NCBI RefSeq assembly: GCF_044762665.1
Contig: NZ_JBIWES010000001.1
Coordinates: 558,001-622,000, forward strand
Origin: Peribacillus frigoritolerans_B
Lineage (GTDB): Bacteria > Bacillota > Bacilli > Bacillales > DSM-1321
Direction of reading: 5' to 3'
Length of the DNA: 64,000 nucleotides
The translations under genes were made by a program, and so were the position numbers. Below, piece by piece: positions 53,531 to 61,422 of this stretch (position 1 is its first letter; every line of letters starts with the position of its first letter). A model generated the notes under the pieces. It made no database searches. It was not told the DNA's origin and was given only the letters and a program-made list of their open reading frames with translations.

Positions 53531-54346
53531 TTAGCTTGAACGAGGTCTTTTCCCGTCTGCTATAAGAAGGTTGATGCGATCTATGAGTTCAGGTAGTTCC
53601 TCCATCGTTTTGATGGTGAAGTCTGCGCCGTTTTGCATAAAGTTATCTGCCGTTTTTGTGATGAGATCTTGTTTATCTCTTTCTGGCAATCTTGTATACT
53701 CATCCAAGCTCAATCCCATCTCGGAGCTTCCGACAATGACACCGACCGACCATACCCCAGCATTCACTCCCTCTTGCATATCGGAAGTGGTGTCGCCTAC
53801 CTTCACTACCTTCCATGATGCCGCTAACTTCAATTTTTCCATATTCCGATAGATCATGTAAGGATAAGGCCTTCCAATCGAATGGGTTGCATCCGGGGTT
53901 ACATGAAAATCCGGGCGATAGCCTTTTTTCAAAGCATTTGCCACGACGACCTCCATCATTGTATCCGTATATCCCGTTGTCGACCCAATCTTCAGGCCGC
54001 GATTCCTTAATGCTTCCACCGTCTCGATAACCCCTGGAATGGGATCTGTATAATCCGCCAATGACATCATCAGTGCCGGTTCGAATTCAGCATATAGTTT
54101 TTCAACGTCTTCCTCATTGAATGGCCTTCCGTATTGTTCTTCCCATAACGAAGATATCCTTGGCATGGTCAGCATCGCACGAATATGGTCGATTTTCAGC
54201 ATGCCCATCGGAGCTCTGGCTTCCTCCATCGTCACGTCAAGTCCAGCATTCTTAAAAATATCCACAAAAACATTCACTGGTGCAAAACATCCAAAATCCA
54301 CAGCTGTTCCAGCCCAATCCAAAATGATTCCCTCTACCTTATTCAT
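53531..54346 (-). CDS. phnX: Phosphonoacetaldehyde hydrolase (phosphonatase)
   Basis: 271-residue HAD-superfamily enzyme that splits phosphonoacetaldehyde into acetaldehyde and phosphate through a Schiff base. Seen: nucleophile Asp10 in GIILDWAGTAVDFG, Schiff-base Lys51 in GMLKIDHIRA, motif 2 IGSTTGYT, and the motif 3 region KVGDTTSDMQEG. Last gene of the 2-AEP operon, overlapping phnW by 4 nt (translational coupling). Confidence 0.95.
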   Translation of the reverse strand: MNKVEGIILDWAGTAVDFGCFAPVNVFVDIFKNAGLDVTMEEARAPMGMLKIDHIRAMLTMPRISSLWEEQYGRPFNEEDVEKLYAEFEPALMMSLADYTDPIPGVIETVEALRNRGLKIGSTTGYTDTMMEVVVANALKKGYRPDFHVTPDATHSIGRPYPYMIYRNMEKLKLAASWKVVKVGDTTSDMQEGVNAGVWSVGVIVGSSEMGLSLDEYTRLPERDKQDLITKTADNFMQNGADFTIKTMEELPELIDRINLLIADGKRPRSS

Positions 54347-55437
54347 ACTGTCACCACTTTCATATATTTTTCTACGATCCTGCCAAGTGCCTCGATATCT
54401 TCTTCATGGATTTCGCCAATATTGCCGATTCGGAATGTATCTATGTCAGTCAGCTTTCCGGGGTAAATTACATAGCCCCTCTCTTTGATGAAATTGTAGA
54501 AGTCCCCAAAATCAAAGGTTTCAGTTGGAAAAAGGAAAGTTGTAATGATTGGCGATTGTTTATCAGGTGAGATATATGCATGAATGCCCAATTTACCCAT
54601 CAGCTCTCTCAGCCTGTCATTATTATTTTTATAGCGGGCGAATCTGGCTGGAATGCCGCCTTCTTCCGATAATTCTTCCAATGCTTTAGCAAACGCGGCC
54701 ACTGCATGCGTCGGGGATGTGAAACGCCATTTCCCATCCTTGTCCATCTCTTTCCACTGATCATATAAATCCAGGGACAAACTGCGGGCATTGCCTTCAC
54801 AAGCCAACAATTTCTCAAGCTTTGCAATGACGAAACCAAAACCGGGGATTCCTTGAATGCATTTATTCGCACTGCTGATCAAATAATCGATTCCGAGTTC
54901 AGGCACATTCAGCTCAACTCCGCCAAAGCTGCTCATCGCATCAATGATCAAGGTTTTCCCTTGTTCCTTTGAGATCTTCGAAACCATCTCTATCGGATTT
55001 AAAATCCCTGTCGTCGTTTCACAATGAACCATTGCTATATGTGTGATGTCACTATCATCCAGTAAAATGTTCCGGATTTCAGCTTCCTTTGGAAATTCAT
55101 TGTACTCAACGCCATATTCCACATGATTCAATCCGATGCACTCCGCCATTTTCACAATTCGTTTTCCATATGCGCCATTCGTTATGATCAGCACTTTATC
55201 GGATTTTGAAAGTGCAGTCGTCAGCACTGATTCTACAACAAACGAGCCGCTTCCCTGCATAAGTACAGCCGTATATTCTCCGTTTGCAGCATATGCCAAT
55301 TCAAGAAGCTGGGATCTGATTTTTTGTGTGATTTCTTTATAATCATTTTCCCACGTACAGCGGTCAACAAGCATTTCCTGTTTCACCGTACTCGTAGTCG
55401 TCAGCGGTCCAGGCGTTAATAGTTTATAAGTATTCAT
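54343..55437 (-). CDS. phnW: 2-aminoethylphosphonate--pyruvate aminotransferase
   Basis: 364-residue PLP enzyme moving the amino group of 2-AEP to pyruvate, giving phosphonoacetaldehyde for PhnX and L-Ala. Seen: TPGPLTTTSTVKQEML near the start, MQGSGSFVVESVL, and the PLP Lys in LISSANKCIQGIPGFGFV. Length is standard. It lies 25 nt below the substrate-binding protein gene in one operon. Confidence 0.95.
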   Translation of the reverse strand: MNTYKLLTPGPLTTTSTVKQEMLVDRCTWENDYKEITQKIRSQLLELAYAANGEYTAVLMQGSGSFVVESVLTTALSKSDKVLIITNGAYGKRIVKMAECIGLNHVEYGVEYNEFPKEAEIRNILLDDSDITHIAMVHCETTTGILNPIEMVSKISKEQGKTLIIDAMSSFGGVELNVPELGIDYLISSANKCIQGIPGFGFVIAKLEKLLACEGNARSLSLDLYDQWKEMDKDGKWRFTSPTHAVAAFAKALEELSEEGGIPARFARYKNNNDRLRELMGKLGIHAYISPDKQSPIITTFLFPTETFDFGDFYNFIKERGYVIYPGKLTDIDTFRIGNIGEIHEEDIEALGRIVEKYMKVVTV

Positions 55438-55462
55438 TTTCCTTCACTCCTCACTGTATTCA

Positions 55463-56455
55463 TCATTGTGCTGATTTAAAGAATTCCTGATGCTGTTTTA
55501 ATAATTCAACCGTTAGGGGCTGCTTGTATTTCTTAGGGTGGGCCGGTTTGTTCTTTTCCGTTACCTTTTCACCTTCATAAAGTGCGACCGGGTAATGTTT
55601 CAGCAATTCTTCTCTAGCATCTTTACTGATCGTTTCTGCCATTTTCATCGCTAAACCTGTTTTAGCTTCATCATCTTTATTCACGACAGCAACGGATTCC
55701 GTGTAGGAGAAATTCCCCTCAACCGGATCGACGAACTTGATCGGTAAGCCTGACTCTTTAGCCATCACGGCTTGGTAGCGCAAACCAAAACCGGCAGCCA
55801 CTTCCCCTGCTTGAACTTTATTGATTGGGCCTGAACCTGAGCTCTCAAGATGCGGACCGCTATTTGCTATTAAGTCATGGAGAACCTTTTTCCCCTCTGC
55901 GTCACCGTATTGACTGATTATTGCTTGAACTAACAGCCACCCTGTTGAAGAGTCCAGGATATTAGGAATTGAAACGAACCCTTTATATTCCGGCTTTGTC
56001 AAATCCTTAATCGAGGTAGGCATCGGCAGGCCTTTTTGTTTAAGCACTTCCGTATTCACAAAAATGGAACCGGTATTTGCCAAAATCGGCGTATAATAGG
56101 CTGGATTTTTTTCCAATGCCTTGGTGCTGAATGACAGGTCCTTGAACATGGAGTGCTGATCCTGTGCGCTTTCAATGAAATAGGAACTCATCGTCACGAC
56201 ATCAGCCTCGATTTCATCGCCTTCTGCCAGCAGTTTCCCTCCTAATTCAGATGTGCCTAATGATTGAAGGACATATTTCCCTTCGTATCCGGCATCTTTC
56301 AGGGAAGTCTCCATTGCTGCAGTGGCTTCTTCATCGCCATTCGTATAAATGACCACCTTTTCCTCATCCGCTTTGCCGCTGTTACGGCCCACCAATACAA
56401 ATGCCAAACTTAGAGCAACTAAAGAAAGTAAGGCTATCTTGATCGTTTTAGACAT
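55463..56455 (-). CDS. ABC transporter substrate-binding protein, probably for 2-AEP; lipobox Cys replaced
   Basis: 330-residue periplasmic-binding-protein-like receptor of the AfuA/PhnS class: VVIYTNGDEEATAAMETSL, LANTGSIFVNTEVLKQKG, STGWLLVQAIISQYGD and GAGFGLRYQ-like AAGFGLRYQ. The signal peptide (IALLSLVALSLAFVLVG) ends in LVG, where a lipoprotein Cys belongs, but residue 24 is Arg (CGT, 56384-56386). One C-to-T change would restore Cys. As written, the protein cannot be lipid-anchored in the normal way. ATG at 56455 follows GAGGGGG. Context (phnW, phnX) suggests 2-AEP. Confidence 0.85.
   Translation of the reverse strand: MSKTIKIALLSLVALSLAFVLVGRNSGKADEEKVVIYTNGDEEATAAMETSLKDAGYEGKYVLQSLGTSELGGKLLAEGDEIEADVVTMSSYFIESAQDQHSMFKDLSFSTKALEKNPAYYTPILANTGSIFVNTEVLKQKGLPMPTSIKDLTKPEYKGFVSIPNILDSSTGWLLVQAIISQYGDAEGKKVLHDLIANSGPHLESSGSGPINKVQAGEVAAGFGLRYQAVMAKESGLPIKFVDPVEGNFSYTESVAVVNKDDEAKTGLAMKMAETISKDAREELLKHYPVALYEGEKVTEKNKPAHPKKYKQPLTVELLKQHQEFFKSAQ
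56384..56386 (-). other. Codon replacing the lipobox cysteine
   Basis: CGT (Arg24) stands at the +1 position of the lipobox in the 2-AEP binding protein; TGT would give LVGC. Confidence 0.75.
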
Positions 56456-56468
56456 AATATCCCCCTCA

Positions 56469-58085
56469 TTAATGTTTGAATTGTCTTTTTTGATAATGAT
56501 CACAAAGCAGCTTCACGGCTAGATTTGTAAAAAAGATAAGCAAAGACAGGATGAATATTTCATTGAATTTGGCAAAATGCTGAAGCTCTTTAATTTTGCT
56601 GGCCACTAATGTGGTTTGGGCCGTGACCAAAAAGATGATTCCGCTGATCGTCACCATACTATTGATGAAATAGTAGCTGAACATCTCGATTACCGTAGAT
56701 GCCGAGTTTGGCAGAATGACACGATAGATTGTCCTGATCCAGCTATCCCCCAATAGATTCCCGGTGGTTTCCCAACCAGGGTTCATTTTGGATAAAGAGT
56801 TCTTCGCCATTAAATAGGGTGTTGTAAAGAAGTGGACTATGTTACATAGAATGATGATGGCAAAGGTCCCCTTCCAGCTGCTGCCGTTGAACAGCAGCAA
56901 ATACGATAAGCCCAAAACCATTCCCGGTACTGTATTCGTCAACATTGAAATGACATCGATTGCCGATTTCCCCTTAAGGGGCGTCCGGACATTCAAAACC
57001 GCAGAGCTAAAGGCGATGAACGTTCCCATTACAGCCGTCATCAAGGCGACGAATAAGGAGTTTTTATAAACTGCCGTTAAATCGCTCGATTGGAATGTGT
57101 CGATAAAATGCTTTAAGGTGAACGAAAGATCGTAAGGGAAACTAGTTAAAAATGGTGCAATGAACATGACCGCAAATACAGAAAACATCCCTATTAAGAC
57201 CAGCAGCGAGATACCTCCAAAACATATATCCCTCCCTTTGTGCTGTGTCAATTCTATATCGCTGAACTTGTCATAATGAAAATTAAGTTTTTCGAGATAG
57301 TTTAATAGGAAAACACTGAATACTACCGGAATGAGCATGAAAATGGCAATCACTGCACCACTATTGAAATCAGGGATTGAACCCAGCATGACTTGATACA
57401 GTTGCGTCGCAACGACGGAGTAGGTCCCGCCGACTGAAGCCGGTATCCCGAAGTCGGTGAAACTCAAGATGAAGGAAAGTACAAAAGCTCCGCCCAAAGT
57501 TCCCGACAATGGCCGTATGATCGTATTCATGAAACTTCTTATCGTTCCGTCACCCATTAATTTTGAAACGATGATGAATTTTTTATCCATGTACTTGATG
57601 GAATTATTAATGAGAAGGAAAGCTGATGGCAATGTATAGATCACATAACCTATCAATAATCCATTAAATCCGTATATATCGAATAGATTCCTTCCAAAAA
57701 TCTTCGTTATGATTCCTTGATTGCCGAAAGAGTAGATGATCGCAAACCCGAATGTGATTGTCGGAAGCAGCATCGGAACAAGGATCCCGGTTTTAATTAC
57801 ACTTTTTAATGGCCTATATAATCGGGTGCAATGGATGGAATAAGCCAGGAAAAAGGCTAAAACGGTCGTAATGACGGCTGTGAGCCCCGATATTTTCACG
57901 CTGTTTCCGAATGACCTCATCAACTCTGCATTTGAAAGGACCGTTAAATAATTCGAGAGATTGATTCCATCAGCCGTTTCAAAAGAACGGACGAACAATA
58001 TGCCAAGCGGCAAGAAAAGAAAAACGGCAAATAGCAGTAAGATAGGTATATAAATGACTCTCATTGCCGGTTTTACTTCAGGCAT
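56469..58085 (-). CDS. ABC transporter permease, two fused inner-membrane domains (2-AEP uptake)
   Basis: 538-residue permease of the iron/2-AEP type in which two six-helix domains are fused. Two EAA-like loops are visible: SKLMGDGTIRSFMNTIIRPL in the first half and GNLLGDSWIRTIYRVILP in the second. ATG at 58085 overlaps the stop of the ATPase gene (TATGCCTGA), indicating coupling; a GTG three codons upstream is possible. With the ATPase and binding protein it forms a complete importer. Confidence 0.9.
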   Translation of the reverse strand: MPEVKPAMRVIYIPILLLFAVFLFLPLGILFVRSFETADGINLSNYLTVLSNAELMRSFGNSVKISGLTAVITTVLAFFLAYSIHCTRLYRPLKSVIKTGILVPMLLPTITFGFAIIYSFGNQGIITKIFGRNLFDIYGFNGLLIGYVIYTLPSAFLLINNSIKYMDKKFIIVSKLMGDGTIRSFMNTIIRPLSGTLGGAFVLSFILSFTDFGIPASVGGTYSVVATQLYQVMLGSIPDFNSGAVIAIFMLIPVVFSVFLLNYLEKLNFHYDKFSDIELTQHKGRDICFGGISLLVLIGMFSVFAVMFIAPFLTSFPYDLSFTLKHFIDTFQSSDLTAVYKNSLFVALMTAVMGTFIAFSSAVLNVRTPLKGKSAIDVISMLTNTVPGMVLGLSYLLLFNGSSWKGTFAIIILCNIVHFFTTPYLMAKNSLSKMNPGWETTGNLLGDSWIRTIYRVILPNSASTVIEMFSYYFINSMVTISGIIFLVTAQTTLVASKIKELQHFAKFNEIFILSLLIFFTNLAVKLLCDHYQKRQFKH

Positions 58086-58830
58086 ACTTTTCACCGAATA
58101 AGTTATAAATATTTTCTCTCTTGATCTCCAGTTGTTTAAGAATGAATTCCTTTACGAAATCATTGGCCGGCTGATTGATGATTTCTTGAGGCGATCCAAA
58201 TTGAGAAATATTCCCTTGATTAATGATCAAAATCTTATCCGACATCGTCAAAGCCTCTTCCGGGTCATGTGTCACTATGATCGTCGTCAGCTTAAATTCG
58301 CGGGCAATGGATTTGATGCGTTCCTTTATCGATTCCTTGATCACACCATCCAGAGCACTCAGCGGCTCATCAAGTAAGAGGATCTTCGGTTTCATTACAA
58401 GAGTCCTTGCTATCGAAACCCTTTGTTTCTGGCCCCCGGATAATTCGCTGATCCTTTTTTTCAAATGCGGTGTTAATTCCAGGAAATCGATGTATTCCTG
58501 AAGCTCTTCCTTGGAAACAGATCCCTTCCTGTTCCTCAATCCATAAACGATATTTTCATAGGCATTCAAATGCGGGAAAAGAGCGTAATCCTGGAAAACG
58601 ATATTAAATCCCCTGTCTTTCATGGGCACGTTACTCAAATCGGTATCATTGAAAATGATTTTCCCATGATTGATACCCGTCAAGCCCAAAATTATATGTA
58701 ATAAAGTAGTTTTGCCGCTTCCACTTGGTCCTAATAGTGAAACGATCTCCCCCGTTTTAATTTCAAGATTTATATTATCCAAAACTGATTTTCCATCGAA
58801 TTGCTTGCTAATATTTTGTAGTTTTAGCAA
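58078..58830 (-). CDS. ABC transporter ATP-binding protein (2-AEP uptake)
   Basis: 250 residues. Walker A GPSGSGKTT, Q loop FQDYALFPHL, signature LSGGQKQRVSIA, Walker B ILLLDEPLSALD, H loop VTHDPEEA. TTG at 58830 is chosen because AAAGGAGGTGA lies at ideal spacing before it and the product then begins MLKLQNISKQFDG; the frame remains open 83 codons upstream but crosses the promoter region. First gene of the operon ATPase-permease-receptor-phnW-phnX. Confidence 0.92.
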   Translation of the reverse strand: MLKLQNISKQFDGKSVLDNINLEIKTGEIVSLLGPSGSGKTTLLHIILGLTGINHGKIIFNDTDLSNVPMKDRGFNIVFQDYALFPHLNAYENIVYGLRNRKGSVSKEELQEYIDFLELTPHLKKRISELSGGQKQRVSIARTLVMKPKILLLDEPLSALDGVIKESIKERIKSIAREFKLTTIIVTHDPEEALTMSDKILIINQGNISQFGSPQEIINQPANDFVKEFILKQLEIKRENIYNLFGEKYA

Positions 58831-58872
58831 ACCGTTCACCTCCTTTAATACACCCTTAGTATAAAAGCACTT

Positions 58873-58911
58873 TGTAAACCGAATTTGAGATTTTTGTAAA
58901 TAATCTGTAAA
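58873..58911 (-). promoter_or_regulatory. Phased TGTAAA repeats, candidate DeoR operator
   Basis: TGTAAA (TTTACA on the minus strand) starts at 58873, 58895 and 58906, i.e. 22 and 11 bp apart, two turns and one turn of the helix. It lies between the ATPase gene and the divergent DeoR gene, where a local regulator should bind. Confidence 0.45.
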
Positions 58912-59058
58912 TGTTGAACACTTTATTACTAATTTCATACTAACTTTTGACCAACTAATGATATTTTTATCATCTATATGTTGAATATGTTCACGGTAAA
59001 CAGTACACTTAAAATGAATATCAGGAAGATAGATATGAAGAATAGGCGGGTGTAACTT

Positions 59059-59817
59059 ATGCTTCCTCTTGAAAGGCAAAAGAAGATCATCGAGTTATTA
59101 ACGATTAGAAAAGTTATGAAGATTGCCGAGCTTACTGAAGAAATGCAAGTTTCCATCGAAACCATCAGAAGGGATATAAACCTTCTTACAAGACAAGGAA
59201 AAATAGAAAAGATCTATGGCGGCGTTAAGCTGGTTCAATCGAAGTTTGGAGAATCGACGATAGATGAACGGATGTTCAGTCAATTAGAAGAAAAGGAAAC
59301 CATCGCCCAAAAATGCAGTGAGTATATCGACGATGGTGATTGCATTTATATCGATAGTGGTTCGACAACCTATCAAATCGCTAAATATATAAAACAGAAA
59401 AAGAAACTGACTGTGATAACCAGTTCGATCCCTGTTGTAAATGAGCTCATTCATAGCGATATCGAGATATTGATCATAGGGGGGAAAGTCAGGAGAAATG
59501 AACAATCCATCGTTGCATTTGACTACTTATTCAACTTTAGTGAATTGAATATTTCAAAAGCATTCATTTGTGCGAGTGGCATAACCGTTGAAAAAGGCAT
59601 ATCCGACTATAATTTAGAAGAAGCGAACACACGAAAAAAAATCATTGATTTATCCCAAGAAGTCTATGTTGCCGCTGACAGCACCAAGTTCGGGAAAGAT
59701 GTGACAATCGGGATATCGTCACTGGATAAAATCGATTACATCATAACTGACGATCATCTGCATAAAGATTTCATCTCTTCGTTTAAAGAGACCGGCACAC
59801 ATTTGATTCTTTCTTAA
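59059..59817 (+). CDS. DeoR/GlpR family transcriptional regulator of the 2-AEP operon
   Basis: 252 residues. N-terminal winged helix with the DeoR signature (RQKKIIELL, VMKIAELTEEMQVSIETIRRDINLL) and a C-terminal sugar-phosphate-isomerase-like sensor domain (YIDSGSTTYQIAKYI, TVITSSIPVVNEL, FICASGITVEKGIS, AADSTKFGK). Divergent from the 2-AEP uptake/degradation operon, hence its probable repressor; the ligand might be a phosphonate or its aldehyde, which is inference. ATG at 59059 follows GGCGGGTG. Confidence 0.88.
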   Translation: MLPLERQKKIIELLTIRKVMKIAELTEEMQVSIETIRRDINLLTRQGKIEKIYGGVKLVQSKFGESTIDERMFSQLEEKETIAQKCSEYIDDGDCIYIDSGSTTYQIAKYIKQKKKLTVITSSIPVVNELIHSDIEILIIGGKVRRNEQSIVAFDYLFNFSELNISKAFICASGITVEKGISDYNLEEANTRKKIIDLSQEVYVAADSTKFGKDVTIGISSLDKIDYIITDDHLHKDFISSFKETGTHLILS

Positions 59818-59827
59818 AAGCAAGAAA

Positions 59828-59864
59828 AAAACGGGAACTATACAGTAGTATAGTTCCCGTTTTT
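59828..59864 (+). terminator. Terminator after the deoR-type gene
   Basis: AAAACGGGAACTATA (59828-59842) pairs perfectly with TATAGTTCCCGTTTT (59849-59863). Confidence 0.92.
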
Positions 59865-59893
59865 CAGTTTGTAGACAAAAGGGGGGCCGGTGA

Positions 59894-60004
59894 ATGCCAA
59901 ATGCATTTGGAATGAAGAACGTTTTAACAAGTCTAATTTTGGCGATCACCTTCGGGAAATCAATAACTGCCGGACTAAATGTTCTTGAATCAATTGACCC
60001 ATAG
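59894..60004 (+). CDS. Possible small ORF, 36 residues
   Basis: ATG at 59894 is preceded by GGGGGGCCGGTGA. The product MPNAFGMKNVLTSLILAITF plus 16 more residues has one hydrophobic stretch. It follows a terminator and a GTAGACAAAAGGG box and abuts a repeat. No family was recognised and no promoter is clear. It may be a relic. Confidence 0.3.
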   Translation: MPNAFGMKNVLTSLILAITFGKSITAGLNVLESIDP

Positions 60005-60020
60005 CAGCACATTCATCACA

Positions 60021-60132
60021 ACGTTGATTTCCACTTCAGGCACTCGCTTTCCGCGGGCGGGCGAGAGCCTCCTCGGCACGCCTGCGGGGTCTCCCTTGCC
60101 ACGCTTTTCCCGCAGGAGTCTCATACCTTCCG
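60021..60132 (-). repeat. Type-A structured repeat, copy 6, cut by the assembly gap
   Basis: Runs from CGTTGATTTCCACTTCAGGC to ACCTTCCG, where the sequence becomes N. Core GGGCGGGCGAGAGCCTCCTC is intact. Confidence 0.9.
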
Positions 60133-60231
60133 NNNNNNNNNNNNNNNNNNNNNNNNNNNNNNNNNNNNNNNNNNNNNNNNNNNNNNNNNNNNNNNNNNNN
60201 NNNNNNNNNNNNNNNNNNNNNNNNNNNNNNN
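60133..60231. other. Assembly gap, 99 N
   Basis: Unknown bases within the repeat cluster. The true length and content are unknown, and the join across it is not proven by the sequence. Confidence 0.99.
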
Positions 60232-60283
60232 ACTAGATAATAATTATTTGCAGACAGCTTTTTTGTGGGTTTGTAAAATGGGA

Positions 60284-60410
60284 ACGTTGATTTCCACTTC
60301 AGGCACTCGCTTTCCGCGGGCGGGCGGGAGCCTCCTCGGCACGCCTGCGGGGTCTCCCTTGCCACGCTTTTCCCGCAGGAGTCTCGTACCTTCCGTTCCA
60401 ATCAACTGGA
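60284..60410 (-). repeat. Type-A structured repeat, copy 7
   Basis: Complete copy, reverse orientation relative to copies 1-4. Preceded by GTGGGTTTGTAAAATGGGAA, which is also the inverted flank of copy 2. Confidence 0.9.
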
Positions 60411-60632
60411 CGTTTTTAAAAGAAAAACTACAGGTTGGTCTTATTCCGAACCATATTTAAGACTAGTTTATCCTTCATGTTTTTTCCTGTAATCCTTATT
60501 GGATGGAAGAAATTTGCGACACTCCTGCCGAATAACTGGCTAGCCGAGACACCGGAGACGTTTACGTCGAGGAGGCTTGGCAGACAGTCGGCGGAAAGGG
60601 AGCGGGTTTCTGAAATCAACTGGAATCTTAAA
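60411..60632 (+). repeat. Type-B structured repeat, copy 3
   Basis: Helices: CTCC (60522-60525) and GCCGA (60527-60531) with TCGGC (60588-60592) and GGAG (60599-60602); GCCGAG (60543-60548) with CTTGGC (60576-60581); GACG-TTTA-CGTC (60557-60568). Confidence 0.9.
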
Positions 60633-60845
60633 AGAAAAAACTGCAGGCCGGTCTCATCTCGAACCATGTTTAAGACTAGTTTATCCTTCATGTCTTTTTC
60701 CTGTACTCCTTAATGGATGGAAGAAATTTGCGACACTCCTGCCGAATAACGGGCTAGCCGAGACCCCGCAGCCGTTTACCGGCGAGGAGGCTTGGCAGAC
60801 AGTCGGCGGAAAGGGAGCGGGTTTCTGAAATCAACTGGAACTTGA
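60633..60845 (+). repeat. Type-B structured repeat, copy 4
   Basis: Tandem to copy 3. Its inner hairpin is GCCG-TTTAC-CGGC (60771-60783) in place of GACG/CGTC, a compensatory change. Confidence 0.9.
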
Positions 60846-60914
60846 AATAAAAAAACTGTGTCCTCCATCAATGGAGAGTGGCCCGGTGATTCTCATAAAG
60901 TTGAGCCTAGTACC

Positions 60915-61391
60915 TCAATTAAAATTCCTTTCATGCTGTAGGAGCCATTCCTTTCTCCATAAGCCACCCGCATAACCAGTTAATTTCCCATTTGAACCTA
61001 TTATTCGATGACAAGGAATCACGATGCTTAACTTATTTCTGCCATTAGCGCTCCCTACTGCCCTAATGGCTTTTTCATTACCGATTGAAACGGCGATGTC
61101 TTTATAGGAACCCGTGTTAGCGTAGAGGATTCCTGTTAAAGCGTTCCACACGTTTTTTTGGAAGATGGTCCCTTCAAGTATATAAGGAAATGTAAATTCC
61201 CTGCGTTCACCTTTGAAATACTCATCAAACTGACTCAAGCACTCCACCAAAACCTTGGGTGTTTGATCTTGCATAATATTTATCTTTGTATCCCTTTCAG
61301 CGAACATTATGGAACAGATGGCCTCATTCGTTCCTGATATCTCGATAACTCCAATCGGCGATTCATAATCTAATTTATATAATTCACTCAT
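60915..61391 (-). CDS. ogt: Methylated-DNA--[protein]-cysteine S-methyltransferase
   Basis: 158-residue suicide enzyme removing alkyl groups from O6-guanine. The acceptor Cys127 lies in the canonical VIPCHRIIG, with the helix-turn-helix Arg finger in KAIRAVGSANGRN and YAGGLWRKEWLLQHE at the end. It lies 32 nt below adaA on the same strand. Together they form a split Ada system for the adaptive response to alkylation. Confidence 0.95.
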   Translation of the reverse strand: MSELYKLDYESPIGVIEISGTNEAICSIMFAERDTKINIMQDQTPKVLVECLSQFDEYFKGERREFTFPYILEGTIFQKNVWNALTGILYANTGSYKDIAVSIGNEKAIRAVGSANGRNKLSIVIPCHRIIGSNGKLTGYAGGLWRKEWLLQHERNFN

Positions 61392-61422
61392 ATAAGGATC
61401 TCTCCATTTCTGTATATGTGGA

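Larger units (their letters stand above)
59818..60914. other. 1.1-kb repeat region with an assembly gap
   Basis: It contains the deoR terminator, a possible 36-codon small ORF, type-A copies 6 and 7, type-B copies 3 and 4, and 99 unknown bases. Longer open frames inside the repeats, including those spanning the Ns, are not genes. Confidence 0.85.
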
